A stretch of 64,000 nucleotides of DNA from Paenibacillus nuruki (GCF_001721045.1 NZ_MDER01000035.1:110162-174161); one strand, 5' to 3'. Counted from the first letter of the stretch, positions 48,984-58,303 are shown. Translations and numbers: made by a program. Notes: generated by a model not told the origin, from the letters alone.

Positions 48984-49034
48984 AGATTAGGTATGCCTTC
49001 ATTTCCAATACAGGCAACGAAAGGAGGTCCTATC

Positions 49035-49211
49035 ATGGATATCGCTTCATTATCCACGGCAATGAGCCAAAGTTCGCTTTCGCAAGCTGTTGGTATCAAA
49101 GTACTTTCGTTATCTAAAGACATGGCTGAGCAACAAGGTCAACAAATGGCAGAAATGCTTAAACAAGCACCTCACCCGAATTTGGGAGGATCACTAGATA
49201 TTCGCGCGTAA
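49035..49211 (+). CDS. YjfB-family putative motility protein
   Basis: 58-residue soluble protein: MDIASLSTAMSQSSLSQAVG, then VLSLSKDMAEQQGQQMAEML and PNLGGSLDIRA. The MDI..LS..MSQ..l..avg...L...kd pattern is that of the YjfB putative motility family. AAGGAGG lies eight bases upstream of ATG 49035; a longer frame from 48951 ignores that site. Candidate SigD promoter upstream and a very strong terminator downstream support a separate transcript. Function not established. Confidence 0.85.
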   Translation: MDIASLSTAMSQSSLSQAVGIKVLSLSKDMAEQQGQQMAEMLKQAPHPNLGGSLDIRA

Positions 49212-49285
49212 TTCTGTATAAGATCACTTTTCTTATCTTTTATGATGCCGAATATGTAGCCTTGTCTGTTATCAGCAGACTTGGG

Positions 49286-49335
49286 AACAGAGCAAAAAGC
49301 TTCAATCTAGACCGATTGAAGCTTTTTGCTCTGTT
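49286..49335. terminator. Bidirectional terminator after the yjfB-like gene
   Basis: Perfect 22-base stem (49286-49307 and 49314-49335) with a six-base loop. It serves the plus-strand yjfB-like gene and the minus-strand SMP-30 gene, which ends 38 bases to the right. Confidence 0.93.
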
Positions 49336-49372
49336 TTACGTTATATTTGTGCTCTATTGTATAAGATATCTT

Positions 49373-50287
49373 CTATTCTTTTGAAGTCACAGATTGCTCA
49401 AGATTTACTGCACGCTTCCCTTGATTAAAGTAAGCGGTTGGCATCCCTTTCACTCCTGGCTTAACCATAAACAAACCACCTGCTAACGGTTGATCTGCAC
49501 TATCATCATCTTGCGCTGTTGTGATATAAAGCTCATCCAAATGCTCACCACCAAAAGTACAAGACGTGACACAGTTAACAGGCAAGGAGACTTCTGCAAT
49601 CACTTTGCCACTGGTTGGATCAATACGTGAGACACGTTGGCCTCCCCAGCGAGCGACCCACAACATACCTTCTGCATCGATCGTCATTCCATCCGGATAT
49701 CCTTCACTTTCGTCTACCGTAGCAACGACTTGTTTATTCGAAATGGTACCTTCATTGATATCATAATCAAAAGACACAATTTCAAGTGTTGGCGTATCAA
49801 TATAATACAACGTACTATGATCTGCGCTCCATGCTAATCCATTCGATGTAGAAACTTCATCTATTAGCAAAGAAACATTACCTTCGGTATTTAAGCTATA
49901 AAAAGCACCTTGCTCGGATTCTCCATTCAAACTCATTGTTCCTGCAAGGAAACGCCCTGCTGGATCGCATTTACCATCATTGAATCGGTTACCCGGTCTG
50001 CCTTCTTCAGGGTCGTGAATTATGAATTTCTCGCCTGTGGTCAGGTTTAAGCGATATAGCCCACTGATTAGTGCGACAATCACTTCATTTTCTAGATACG
50101 GAACTACTGCGCTAACATGCTCTCCAATATCTATAGTACGATCTTCATGGGTAGAAGGATAATACATATGCAATTGATAACCTTCAATATCCACCCAGAG
50201 TAAGCATTGAGATTGTTGATCCCAGCTGGGTCCTTCACCTAATTTGGCTTTGGCATCGATAACGATATTTGCTGTATATGTTTTGAT
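49373..50287 (-). CDS. SMP-30/gluconolactonase-family protein
   Basis: Six-bladed propeller lactonase/esterase. LGEGPSWDQQSQCLLWVDIE near the start, RFNDGKCDPAGRFLAGTM, STSNGLAWSADHSTLYYIDT and YPDGMTIDAEGMLWVARWGG supply the metal-binding Glu, Asn and Asp residues. The start is unusual: a perfect AAGGAGG lies seven bases before an AUC at 50287 that opens IKTYTANIVIDAKAKLGEG, exactly where relatives begin with Met; no ATG, GTG or TTG is near. A TTG at 50332 has no ribosome site and overlaps the upstream gene. Third gene of the esterase operon; probably hydrolyses a sugar lactone. Confidence 0.88.
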   Translation of the reverse strand: MKTYTANIVIDAKAKLGEGPSWDQQSQCLLWVDIEGYQLHMYYPSTHEDRTIDIGEHVSAVVPYLENEVIVALISGLYRLNLTTGEKFIIHDPEEGRPGNRFNDGKCDPAGRFLAGTMSLNGESEQGAFYSLNTEGNVSLLIDEVSTSNGLAWSADHSTLYYIDTPTLEIVSFDYDINEGTISNKQVVATVDESEGYPDGMTIDAEGMLWVARWGGQRVSRIDPTSGKVIAEVSLPVNCVTSCTFGGEHLDELYITTAQDDDSADQPLAGGLFMVKPGVKGMPTAYFNQGKRAVNLEQSVTSKE

Positions 50288-50310
50288 ACGTAACCCTCCT
50301 TGCTTTTCAA

Positions 50311-50973
50311 TTATGGTGTAGAACGGCTCCAATCATATTGAACAGCTTGCAAAAATGAACGAGCAAGCACTAAATGTCCATTTTGATTCGGATGAACATG
50401 ATCCCATCCATTCGATAATGAAGCTGGATACACATAAGCAGACAATGCGTCAAAAGCCGCTTGAGTATCTACAACGATCGCCCCTGTTTCTTGTGCAATA
50501 CGTTTCACAGCTTCTCCGTAAATATCCATCGTCGCACGCATAGGATCTTCAGTAGTCGTTGATAAGTAATAAGGTGTCATTAAGATTAACCCTTTGACTT
50601 TAGGCAATGTCTGCTGTACCAGTTCACGCAATGTCTGTTCATATTCTTCTAAGTATACATGCCAATCCGTTTCAAGTGGATGGCTGAACTGCCGCCATAC
50701 ATCATTGATCCCGATCATAATAGATACCCAATCTGGATTGTGTTTGAACACATCTTCTTCCCAGCGAGCTTTGAGATGTTTGACCTGATCTCCACTTGTA
50801 CCTGTATTGAGTACACGAATATTATAATCAGGATAGACCGTTTGCAAAAGAGAATCGACTAAAGAAACATAACCGTCACCGATCTCCCAGTATTGTCCTA
50901 CAGGTCGTCCACGTCCACAATCAGTAACCGAGTCACCAATCATCAATAAGGTGCTATTTTTTTCAATTTTCAT
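50311..50973 (-). CDS. SGNH/GDSL-family esterase
   Basis: Serine esterase with all four blocks: LLMIGDSVTDCGRG (Ser15), GTSGDQ, MIGINDVW (Asn) and WDHVHPNQNGH (Asp and His near residue 195). No signal peptide, so it acts in the cytoplasm, probably deacetylating imported oligosaccharides. 220 residues. Lies 54 bases after the alpha/beta esterase gene and ends 23 bases before the SMP-30 start. Confidence 0.92.
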   Translation of the reverse strand: MKIEKNSTLLMIGDSVTDCGRGRPVGQYWEIGDGYVSLVDSLLQTVYPDYNIRVLNTGTSGDQVKHLKARWEEDVFKHNPDWVSIMIGINDVWRQFSHPLETDWHVYLEEYEQTLRELVQQTLPKVKGLILMTPYYLSTTTEDPMRATMDIYGEAVKRIAQETGAIVVDTQAAFDALSAYVYPASLSNGWDHVHPNQNGHLVLARSFLQAVQYDWSRSTP

Positions 50974-51027
50974 CTCTATCCATCTCCTCTAGACTGACAA
51001 AAATAGGGTCATCTACAAGTACAGTGA

Positions 51028-51807
51028 TTACCATCCTTGACGATGAAGCCAAATCATACATTGCTTGGTCCAGTTTCCCATAACTGGGTGCTCCAAAGCA
51101 AGTCCCTGTCCATGTCCACCGCTCTCATAAATATGTAATTCAAATGGAACATGATGTTGCTCTAAAGCCATTGCTATCTGCAAGCTATTTTGGACGGGTA
51201 CAACATCATCATCTGTATTATGCCAGATAAAAGCAGGCGGTGTCTGTGCTGTAACACATTGCTCTGCACTATGAGCACGAATCTGTTCAGGAGATGCTTC
51301 TGCTCCCAATAAAGATAATCGAGAACCCTCATGTCCATAGTGCTCCATCGTAATAACCGGATAGCACAAAATCATAGCATCCGGTCTCGAACTAATCGAT
51401 TGAGTAACTCCTGCTACCGTCACCGATTGTTCTTCGTACACAGTACCTGTCATCGCTGCTAAATGACCCCCTGCGGAAAATCCTAATATCGCGATTTTGG
51501 ACGGATGAATGCCATAATGCGCGGCATGTGCGCGTACATAACAAATAGCACGTTGACCATCTTCTAATGGAATACGTTGCTGTTTGGGTGATAAACGATA
51601 ATGAAGTACAAAAGCAGAAATACCATTTTGATTGAGCCACTCTGCAACAGGCGCACCTTCATGGTCTGCCCGATGTTCATATCCTCCGCCGGGCAATACA
51701 ATGACCACTTTATCCGAATGCTCTACAATAAATGGTACTAAATAAGCTCTTTCTTCTGTGGTAGCTGTATCTTCTTTTCCATCGATCCATATCTTTTCTA
51801 CACTCAC
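51028..51807 (-). CDS. Alpha/beta-hydrolase esterase (acetyl-xylan-esterase-like)
   Basis: BD-FAE-like alpha/beta hydrolase. Oxyanion motif VIVLPGGGYEHRA near 36-48, nucleophile elbow GFSAGG (Ser111), acid in WHNTDDDVVP (about Asp198) and His in YESGGHGQGLALEHP (about His231). No signal peptide. Start GTG 51807 with AAAGGGG upstream. First gene of a three-gene operon with SGNH esterase and SMP-30 gene; its promoter contains a CcpA-type site. Likely removes acetyl groups from plant-derived oligosaccharides. Confidence 0.9.
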   Translation of the reverse strand: MSVEKIWIDGKEDTATTEERAYLVPFIVEHSDKVVIVLPGGGYEHRADHEGAPVAEWLNQNGISAFVLHYRLSPKQQRIPLEDGQRAICYVRAHAAHYGIHPSKIAILGFSAGGHLAAMTGTVYEEQSVTVAGVTQSISSRPDAMILCYPVITMEHYGHEGSRLSLLGAEASPEQIRAHSAEQCVTAQTPPAFIWHNTDDDVVPVQNSLQIAMALEQHHVPFELHIYESGGHGQGLALEHPVMGNWTKQCMIWLHRQGW

Positions 51808-51842
51808 ATTTTGATCCCCTTTCTAAACTATCACTGGTTATC

Positions 51843-51871
51843 AATATATTGTAAGCGCTTAATAAAATCAA
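51843..51871 (-). promoter_or_regulatory. Esterase-operon promoter with a cre site in the spacer
   Basis: On the minus strand TTGATT (51871-51866), exactly 17 bases, then TATATT (51848-51843). The spacer contains the palindrome TTAAGCGCTTAC, a 12-of-14 match to the cre consensus. CcpA bound there would block RNA polymerase, so glucose repression is expected. Confidence 0.7.
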
Positions 51872-51880
51872 CTCAATAAT

Positions 51881-51908
51881 TGAAGCAGATCGGACCTATC
51901 CGCTTCAT
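51881..51908 (-). terminator. Hairpin after the AraC-family gene
   Basis: TGAAGC-GGAT...ATC-TGCTTCA stem on the minus strand, 26 bases past the AraC stop, with only ATTATTG after it; weak terminator. Confidence 0.45.
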
Positions 51909-51934
51909 GATTCATTGATAATCTAATGTATTAT

Positions 51935-52768
51935 TCAATACAAATTACGGAATTGTTCCGGTGTAACATCTTCTAATCGACGGAATGTAGCTACAAAATG
52001 ACTGGAATCTCTAAATCCAACTTGACCTGCTACTTCTTTAATCGTCATGCGAGGATACAGTGTCATCAATTCTTTGGCTTTACGAATACGAAGTAAAATA
52101 AAATAAGCATACGCCGTCATTCCAAATGTCTGGCGGAATAAAGTATTCAAATGTCTCGCACTTACACCGACTTGATCTGCCATATCTTCAAGACCAATAT
52201 TAGGATCGTCATAATGGGATTCCATAAAGGACATCAGTGGCTTCAATCGTTCTACTGTATGGGATAACGAAGGCAGATTATTCACACGACCATGCTTTTT
52301 GAGCAATGTTAAAAAGCGGTATAGATCCGAGCTGGTATCTAGCCCTGATAAGTCACGATCACTACGAATCTGACCCAGTAGTCCACTGGTAAATGTCTCT
52401 AATTCACATCCACGATCCCATTCATAATAAGCCGAATGTGATAATCCAAGCGTCGATACGATAGCGAGAGACTGAGGTCCTCCAAATGTTAAATACGCGG
52501 TCTCCCATACCCCGCTGATCGGACGATACCCATGAGCATCTCTGGGTGCCAATAATACACCTGATCCTGCTTTGACTGTATAGCTGGTTCCACCAAAATA
52601 AAGTTCGCCTTCTCCATTAACAGCTTGAATCCAATGATAACAAGGATAGCCATCTGGACGATCAATAGATTCCTGATCGGCGTTGTACCCGATACTCTCC
52701 ATATGAATAGGTAACTGCAAGTCTCTAAGCTCTGTAAAAAAGCGACGATCCGGTATAGTTACATACAT
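51935..52768 (-). CDS. AraC-family transcriptional regulator
   Basis: N-terminal cupin-like ligand domain (YPCYHWIQAVNGEGELYFGG, VLLAPRDAHGYRP) and two C-terminal helix-turn-helix motifs (LEDMADQVGVSARHLNTLFR and IKEVAGQVGFRDSSHFVATF). I use ATG 52768 (MYVTIPDRRF) with GGAAGTG upstream; 277 residues. It is divergent from the GH42 gene and upstream of the esterase operon, so it probably activates one or both in response to a sugar. Confidence 0.92.
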   Translation of the reverse strand: MYVTIPDRRFFTELRDLQLPIHMESIGYNADQESIDRPDGYPCYHWIQAVNGEGELYFGGTSYTVKAGSGVLLAPRDAHGYRPISGVWETAYLTFGGPQSLAIVSTLGLSHSAYYEWDRGCELETFTSGLLGQIRSDRDLSGLDTSSDLYRFLTLLKKHGRVNNLPSLSHTVERLKPLMSFMESHYDDPNIGLEDMADQVGVSARHLNTLFRQTFGMTAYAYFILLRIRKAKELMTLYPRMTIKEVAGQVGFRDSSHFVATFRRLEDVTPEQFRNLY

Positions 52769-52879
52769 ATTTTTCACTTCCAATCTCCATATTATTATAC
52801 ACTAAGCACATTTTATTATATTCTATAAGGGAACGAGTTGCTTTACTATAGAGTTATTCTTATACAAGGAGTGACAGTC

Positions 52880-54916
52880 ATGATTAGCAGTAAACTTCCC
52901 AAAATTTTTTACGGTGGCGATTATAATCCTGAACAATGGGATCAACAGACACACCAAGAAGATCTACAACTATTCAAACAAGCTGGAATCGATATTGCTA
53001 CAGTCAATGTATTCTCTTGGGCACGTAATCAGCCCGATGAAGTTCATTATCAATTTGAATGGTTAGACCAATTGATCGATAGCCTTTATGAAAGCGGTAT
53101 CTATACTTGTCTTGCAACCAGTACTGCTGCACATCCGGCATGGATGGCGAAAAAATATCCTGATGTTCTTCGTACGGATAAAGATGGTCGTAAGCGTAAA
53201 TTCGGCGGTCGTCATAACTCTTGCCCTAATAGCCCGACGTATCGTAAATACTCCACAGAAATTGCTAGTCGACTTGCCGAACGTTATAAAGATCATCCTG
53301 CAATTGTAGTATGGCATGTCTCTAACGAATACGGTGGCGATTGTTATTGTGACAATTGTGAACGTGCTTTCCGTGTATGGCTCAAAAAGCGCTATGAGAC
53401 ATTAGATGCACTGAATACCGCATGGAACACTTCATTCTGGGGTCATACTTTTTATGACTGGGATGAAATTGTGCTGCCAAGTAATTTGAGCGAAGAATGG
53501 GGAGACGATAATACGAACTTCCAAGGTATGTCTCTTGACTATTCCCGTTTCAACTCGGACAGCATGCTAGAGTGTTATCAATTGGAATATGATGCGATTA
53601 AAACTATTGTTCCAGAAGCATTAATTACTACGAACCTTATGGGCTTTTTCAAACCTTTAGATTATTTTAAATGGGCGAAACAGATGGACATTATCTCATG
53701 GGATAACTATCCAGGATTGGACACACCGGTTAGTTATACCGCTTTAGCTCATGATCTGATGCGCGGTATCAAAAATGGTGATCCATTTATGCTGATGGAA
53801 CAGACACCTAGTCAACAGAACTGGCAAGCTTACAATTCACTTAAACGCCCGGGTGTGATGCGCTTATGGAGTTACCAAGCTGTCGCTCATGGTGCAGATA
53901 CGATTATGTTTTTCCAACTTCGTCGTTCAGCAGGCGCATGTGAGAAATTCCATGGTGCTGTCATTGAACATGTTGGACATTCCAATACACGTGTATTCCG
54001 TGAAACCGCAGCACTTGGAAGCGAATTACAGACTTTGGGTGACACATTACTTGATTCGCGTATTGAATCCAAAGTTGCTATACTGTTTGATTGGGACAAC
54101 TGGTGGGCCATCGAAAAATCAAGCGGTCCTACGATTGCGCTCAAATATGTAGATCAGATACATAAATACTACAAAGCCTTTTATGATCGTAATGTTCAGG
54201 TCGATGTAGTGGGTGTAGATTCTGATCTTAGCGCCTACGAATTAGTTATCGCGCCTGTTCTTTATATGGTCAAACCAGGTCTAGCTGATAAATTAGAACA
54301 ATTTACGCAAAATGGTGGCACATTTGTCACGACATTCTTTAGCGGCATTGTAGGCGAGACTGATTTGGTTGCTCTGGGTGGTTATCCTGGCGAACTACGT
54401 AAGTTGCTTGGTATCTGGGTAGAAGAAACAGATGCTCTGCTTCCTACGATGCGTAACCAAATCGTAATGGATACTCCTTTAGGTGATCTTAACGGCGATT
54501 ATGAATGCGGCATGCTCTGCGATCTGCTTCATACCGAAGGTGCCGAAGTTCTTGCCCACTATGGTGATGACTTTTACAAAGGAATGCCTGTACTTACCCG
54601 TAATACGTATGGTAAAGGTGAAGCATGGTATATCGCTTCTGATGGAGAAGAAGCTTTTATTGACGGTCTCATGAAATTTATTGCCGATCACAAAGGCATT
54701 CAACCTGTGCTTGATACTCCAGCAGGTGTTGAAGCTGGGCGACGTGTTAAAAACGGCGAACAATTCATTTTCTTGCTCAACCATAATGCGGAAGCTGCTA
54801 CAGTAGAACTACACGATCTACAAACGACTAATTTGCTAGATCCTCATCACACAGGTTCTTCTATCGAAATTCCTGCGCGTGGTTCTGTTATTCTTAGTGC
54901 TTCCTATAGCAGTTAA
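52880..54916 (+). CDS. GH42 beta-galactosidase
   Basis: Retaining glycosidase. FYGGDYNPEQWD at the start, acid/base Glu in HVSNEYGGDCYC (about E150), nucleophile Glu in LMEQTPSQQNW (about E307), and the zinc-type CYCDNC cluster. Trimerisation and C-terminal beta domains follow; 678 residues from ATG 52880 (AAGGAG upstream). No signal peptide, so it acts on imported galactosides such as galacto-oligosaccharides from pectin side chains. Divergent from the AraC regulator. Confidence 0.95.
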   Translation: MISSKLPKIFYGGDYNPEQWDQQTHQEDLQLFKQAGIDIATVNVFSWARNQPDEVHYQFEWLDQLIDSLYESGIYTCLATSTAAHPAWMAKKYPDVLRTDKDGRKRKFGGRHNSCPNSPTYRKYSTEIASRLAERYKDHPAIVVWHVSNEYGGDCYCDNCERAFRVWLKKRYETLDALNTAWNTSFWGHTFYDWDEIVLPSNLSEEWGDDNTNFQGMSLDYSRFNSDSMLECYQLEYDAIKTIVPEALITTNLMGFFKPLDYFKWAKQMDIISWDNYPGLDTPVSYTALAHDLMRGIKNGDPFMLMEQTPSQQNWQAYNSLKRPGVMRLWSYQAVAHGADTIMFFQLRRSAGACEKFHGAVIEHVGHSNTRVFRETAALGSELQTLGDTLLDSRIESKVAILFDWDNWWAIEKSSGPTIALKYVDQIHKYYKAFYDRNVQVDVVGVDSDLSAYELVIAPVLYMVKPGLADKLEQFTQNGGTFVTTFFSGIVGETDLVALGGYPGELRKLLGIWVEETDALLPTMRNQIVMDTPLGDLNGDYECGMLCDLLHTEGAEVLAHYGDDFYKGMPVLTRNTYGKGEAWYIASDGEEAFIDGLMKFIADHKGIQPVLDTPAGVEAGRRVKNGEQFIFLLNHNAEAATVELHDLQTTNLLDPHHTGSSIEIPARGSVILSASYSS

Positions 54917-54996
54917 ATCCATTTCAGTGTAATATTAATCTCAATTGGTAATATATGACATGATAATCGATTAACATCCTTATTTTACCACGAATG

Positions 54997-55044
54997 AAGC
55001 GATACGTAAAATGTATTTAATTACATTTACGTATCGCTTTTTTT
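54997..55044 (+). terminator. Terminator of the GH42 gene
   Basis: Long stem AAGCGATACGTAAA...TTTACGTATCGCTT with one bulge, then seven T. Confidence 0.9.
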
Positions 55045-55088
55045 CGTTCGTATTTCTAGGCTATATCTATATTTAAACCGTCATTTGC

Positions 55089-56597
55089 TTATAAAATAAC
55101 GCCATCTTTAAAAATAGCTATTTCGCGGAAACCATGTTTTTCACTGTTCGTTTGTTGCCGTCCTGAAGCAATATCTACAATCGATGTTAATAGATCTAGA
55201 GATACTTCTTCCATCGTTTTACCTTCTAATAGTTGCCCTGCATTATAATCAATCCAATGTTTTTTTCGATAAGCCAGATCTGATTGTGTAGCGATTTTGA
55301 GTGTAGGTACAGGTCCACCAAATGGCGTTCCTCTTCCTGTCGTAAATAACACAATGTGTGCCCCTGCCGCAGATAGGGCTGTGACAGATACCAGATCATT
55401 ACCGGGTGCTTCGATAATATTTAGTCCAGATTGTTGTACACGCATACCGTATCTGAGTACATCCATGACTTGAGAATGTCCACCTTTTTGCGTACAACCC
55501 AGAGACTTTTCTTCCAGTGTAGTGATGCCTCCTGCTTTGTTTCCCGGCGACGGATTCTCATAAATATTTTGCCCATGATTCACAAAGTATTGCTTAAAAC
55601 CGTTGATCAATTCAACCAGTTCGTCAAACACTTGCGGTGTCTGCGCACGATTCATCAATATTGTCTCTGCACCAAACATCTCCGGTACTTCTGTTAGGAT
55701 TGCTGTTCCTCCAGCAGAGACAATAAGATCTGCAATAGAACCGACTAACGGATTAGCTGTAATGCCTGATAGACCATCTGAGCCACCACATTTTAAGCCT
55801 ATTTTTAATTTGGATAAAGGAACTGGTTTGCGCTGTACTTGCTCTGCCTGCATAACCAGTTCTTCCAGTAAATTTAATCCTACTTCCATCTCGTCATCTT
55901 CTTCTTGTGCTTTGAGATAACGGACTTTGTGCGCATATTCTGATGGGATTGCTTCGGCAAATTGTTCAATCTGATTATTTTCACAACCTAGTCCGATAAC
56001 TAGCACACCCGCTGCATTGGGATGAAGTACAAGTGAAGCTAATAATTGCTTCGTGTATTCCAGATCATCACCTAATTGGGAACAACCAAATGGATGCGGA
56101 AAATGATAGACCCCTTCAACCCGTCCTTGCATATCTGCATGAGCAATACGAGCGAGCGCTTCACAGACTTTGTTAATACAACCTACAGTATTAATAATCC
56201 AGATTTCATTACGAATACCGACTTCGCCATTCTCACGTACATATCCTTCAAATGTCTGTAAATGTTCAGGAACAATTGTAGGCATCCATGTCGGTGTAGG
56301 TTCATAACGATAATCTAATGTTCCTGATAGACCTGTACGTAGATTATGCGTATGAATCCATTGTCCCGGCTGAATTCGCTCTTTGGCTTTGCCGATTGAA
56401 AATCCGTATTTCATCACATCTTGATCAGGAGCAATCTCATGTACTGCTATTTTGTGACCACGTGGAACAGGATCGCTAACAGACAGGATGGTTCCATTTT
56501 CCAGCATAATGAGTTCACCGGGAGACACATCTCGAAGCGCAATCACGACATCATCTTGCTTTTGGATAGTGATGCAATCTTTGATTATAGTATTCAT
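55089..56597 (-). CDS. uxaA: Altronate dehydratase
   Basis: Converts D-altronate to 2-keto-3-deoxygluconate in galacturonate catabolism. N-terminal SAF-like domain (about 1-95) and C-terminal dehydratase domain with GYVRENGEVGIRNEIWIINT, GCSQLGDD, GLKCGGSDGLSGITANPLVG and CTQKGGHSQVMDVLRYG; conserved cysteines suit an iron-dependent enzyme. 502 residues. Start overlaps the uxaB stop by four bases. Confidence 0.95.
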   Translation of the reverse strand: MNTIIKDCITIQKQDDVVIALRDVSPGELIMLENGTILSVSDPVPRGHKIAVHEIAPDQDVMKYGFSIGKAKERIQPGQWIHTHNLRTGLSGTLDYRYEPTPTWMPTIVPEHLQTFEGYVRENGEVGIRNEIWIINTVGCINKVCEALARIAHADMQGRVEGVYHFPHPFGCSQLGDDLEYTKQLLASLVLHPNAAGVLVIGLGCENNQIEQFAEAIPSEYAHKVRYLKAQEEDDEMEVGLNLLEELVMQAEQVQRKPVPLSKLKIGLKCGGSDGLSGITANPLVGSIADLIVSAGGTAILTEVPEMFGAETILMNRAQTPQVFDELVELINGFKQYFVNHGQNIYENPSPGNKAGGITTLEEKSLGCTQKGGHSQVMDVLRYGMRVQQSGLNIIEAPGNDLVSVTALSAAGAHIVLFTTGRGTPFGGPVPTLKIATQSDLAYRKKHWIDYNAGQLLEGKTMEEVSLDLLTSIVDIASGRQQTNSEKHGFREIAIFKDGVIL

Positions 56598-58093
56598 AGC
56601 TGTGCTTCCTCCAATAACTGGATATTCGATACGATGGCTTTCGCTAATCCTTCAATTTCAGTCAAATCTTCATCCCAGATCTGTTGATCTGCCAGAATAG
56701 ACGTAACAACATTTGCTAATTGTGGTTGTTGCCAGTGTTCTGCAAGGCGCTGTAGATAGCGTTCATTATCTTTTATAGTAATCAGTGTGCCTGATGGAAT
56801 CTTCGTCTGATACCGTTGTCCATCTTCCACTGATTGTGTCCGATACAATAAAATCAAAGCTGCAAAGGAGTACACGATCTCAGCAGGCAACTGGTTATAT
56901 TTTTCTGAATACGCTTTCAATGTTGGTAAGATTCGAGTCTTAAATTTGCTTAGACTGTTGAGTGCAATATCTTGCAGACGATGTTCCAGATACGGATTAC
57001 GGAAACGCTCGAATGTTGCTGTTGCATAAGCATGTAGTTCTTTTTCATCTAATGTTAATGCTGGAATCACTTCTTTAGTGATCGTAGACATCACCCAATC
57101 GCTAAGCTTTGTATCTTCCATCACATCACGCACAGTGACTTTGCTATACCATAATCCTACAGGAGTCATTAAAGTATGTGCTCCGTTAAGAATACGTACT
57201 TTACGTTCTTGAAAAGGTTGAAGGTCTTTCACCCAGTGCACATTCAGTCCAATCTGTGCCAATGGTAAACGCTTGTCCAATTCTGGCTCCCCTTGAATCG
57301 CCCATAGATGATAAGGTTCTGCTGTATTGATAAATGGATCTTCGTAACCATATTGATTCGCCAGACGTTGATATTCTTCTTCAGGTGGCATACCGGGTAC
57401 AATTCGATCCACCAGATTGTTGAGAAAACGCTGGGACTGCTCGATCCATGTCACAAAATCAGCACCCAATCCAAATTCTGTCGCATAACGAAGTACATAT
57501 TGCTTGAGTAGATCACCATTATGTTCTATTAATTCGCAAGGTAAAATTAACAACCCGTGTTCCAAACTCCCTGCAAAATGTTGAAATCTGCGATACAAAA
57601 ATACGGTTAATCGTGCAGGATAATTAAGTAACGGTTCTCCTTCTGTATAGTGGATCGGTTCATAGGCTAATCCTGCTTCTGTCGTATTCGAGATAATGAT
57701 ATCCAAAGACTCCAATTCTGCTAATTGTAGAAATTGTTCCCATTCAGTATAAGGGTCGATAAACGTTTTGAACACAGGAATAATAGACTTTTCTTCAATC
57801 ACTTCTCCCTGTTGCAATCCCCGTGTAATCAATGTATACAGCCCATCTTGCTCTGCTAATTGTTTTAATTTGATAGCTCCATTCGGTGTAGGCGGAGTGA
57901 GCGCAATACTGCCATGGTATTTCCCTTGATTAATACTTTCATAGATCATCCAATCAAAAAATCCTCTTAAAAAGTTACCTCCGCCTATCTGCAATATTTT
58001 AATCGGAAGCTGGCGAATAGTTTCGATCTTACGACGCTCATCCTGACTATTCATTTCTAACCGCAAAGGTGCAATATATTTTCCGATCGACAT
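56594..58093 (-). CDS. uxaB: Tagaturonate reductase (altronate oxidoreductase)
   Basis: NAD-dependent reductase of the mannitol-dehydrogenase family. N-terminal fold KILQIGGGNFLRGFFDWMIY, ISNTTEAGLAY, and C-terminal domain with VRILNGAHTLMTPVGLWYSK. 499 residues. SD GGAGGCG. It is the first gene of uxaBA; uronate isomerase (uxaC) and the KDG kinase/aldolase genes are not in the window, so the pathway is completed elsewhere. Confidence 0.93.
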   Translation of the reverse strand: MSIGKYIAPLRLEMNSQDERRKIETIRQLPIKILQIGGGNFLRGFFDWMIYESINQGKYHGSIALTPPTPNGAIKLKQLAEQDGLYTLITRGLQQGEVIEEKSIIPVFKTFIDPYTEWEQFLQLAELESLDIIISNTTEAGLAYEPIHYTEGEPLLNYPARLTVFLYRRFQHFAGSLEHGLLILPCELIEHNGDLLKQYVLRYATEFGLGADFVTWIEQSQRFLNNLVDRIVPGMPPEEEYQRLANQYGYEDPFINTAEPYHLWAIQGEPELDKRLPLAQIGLNVHWVKDLQPFQERKVRILNGAHTLMTPVGLWYSKVTVRDVMEDTKLSDWVMSTITKEVIPALTLDEKELHAYATATFERFRNPYLEHRLQDIALNSLSKFKTRILPTLKAYSEKYNQLPAEIVYSFAALILLYRTQSVEDGQRYQTKIPSGTLITIKDNERYLQRLAEHWQQPQLANVVTSILADQQIWDEDLTEIEGLAKAIVSNIQLLEEAQL

Positions 58094-58157
58094 GATACGC
58101 CTCCATCCTGATTTATATATGATGATTATGTTTTCGATTAAATGATTGCATCAATAT

Positions 58158-58171
58158 TGTTCACGTTAACA
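58158..58171. promoter_or_regulatory. LacI-type palindrome upstream of uxaBA
   Basis: TGTTCACGTTAACA, a palindrome with one mismatched pair, 12 of 14 to cre and also like LacI-family uronate regulators (ExuR/KdgR). On the minus strand it lies between TTGTAA and TATTGA (17-base spacing), a possible promoter. The rest of 58094-58303 holds no gene. Confidence 0.5.
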
Positions 58172-58303
58172 TTTTACAAAATATGACTCTTATTTGTTTC
58201 CTATTGTAGCATCAAATCTATAAAAATAGTCAACTAAAATATATTTATTATGATCCTTTTTTTATTTCAACTACGATCGGGACCTATTCTGTAGTCATTG
58301 GCT

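Noticed and set aside
48920..49123. 67-codon minus-strand frame antisense to the yjfB-like gene
   Set aside because: No ribosome site or family resemblance; it is the complement of a real gene. Only the possibility of a non-coding transcript is kept.
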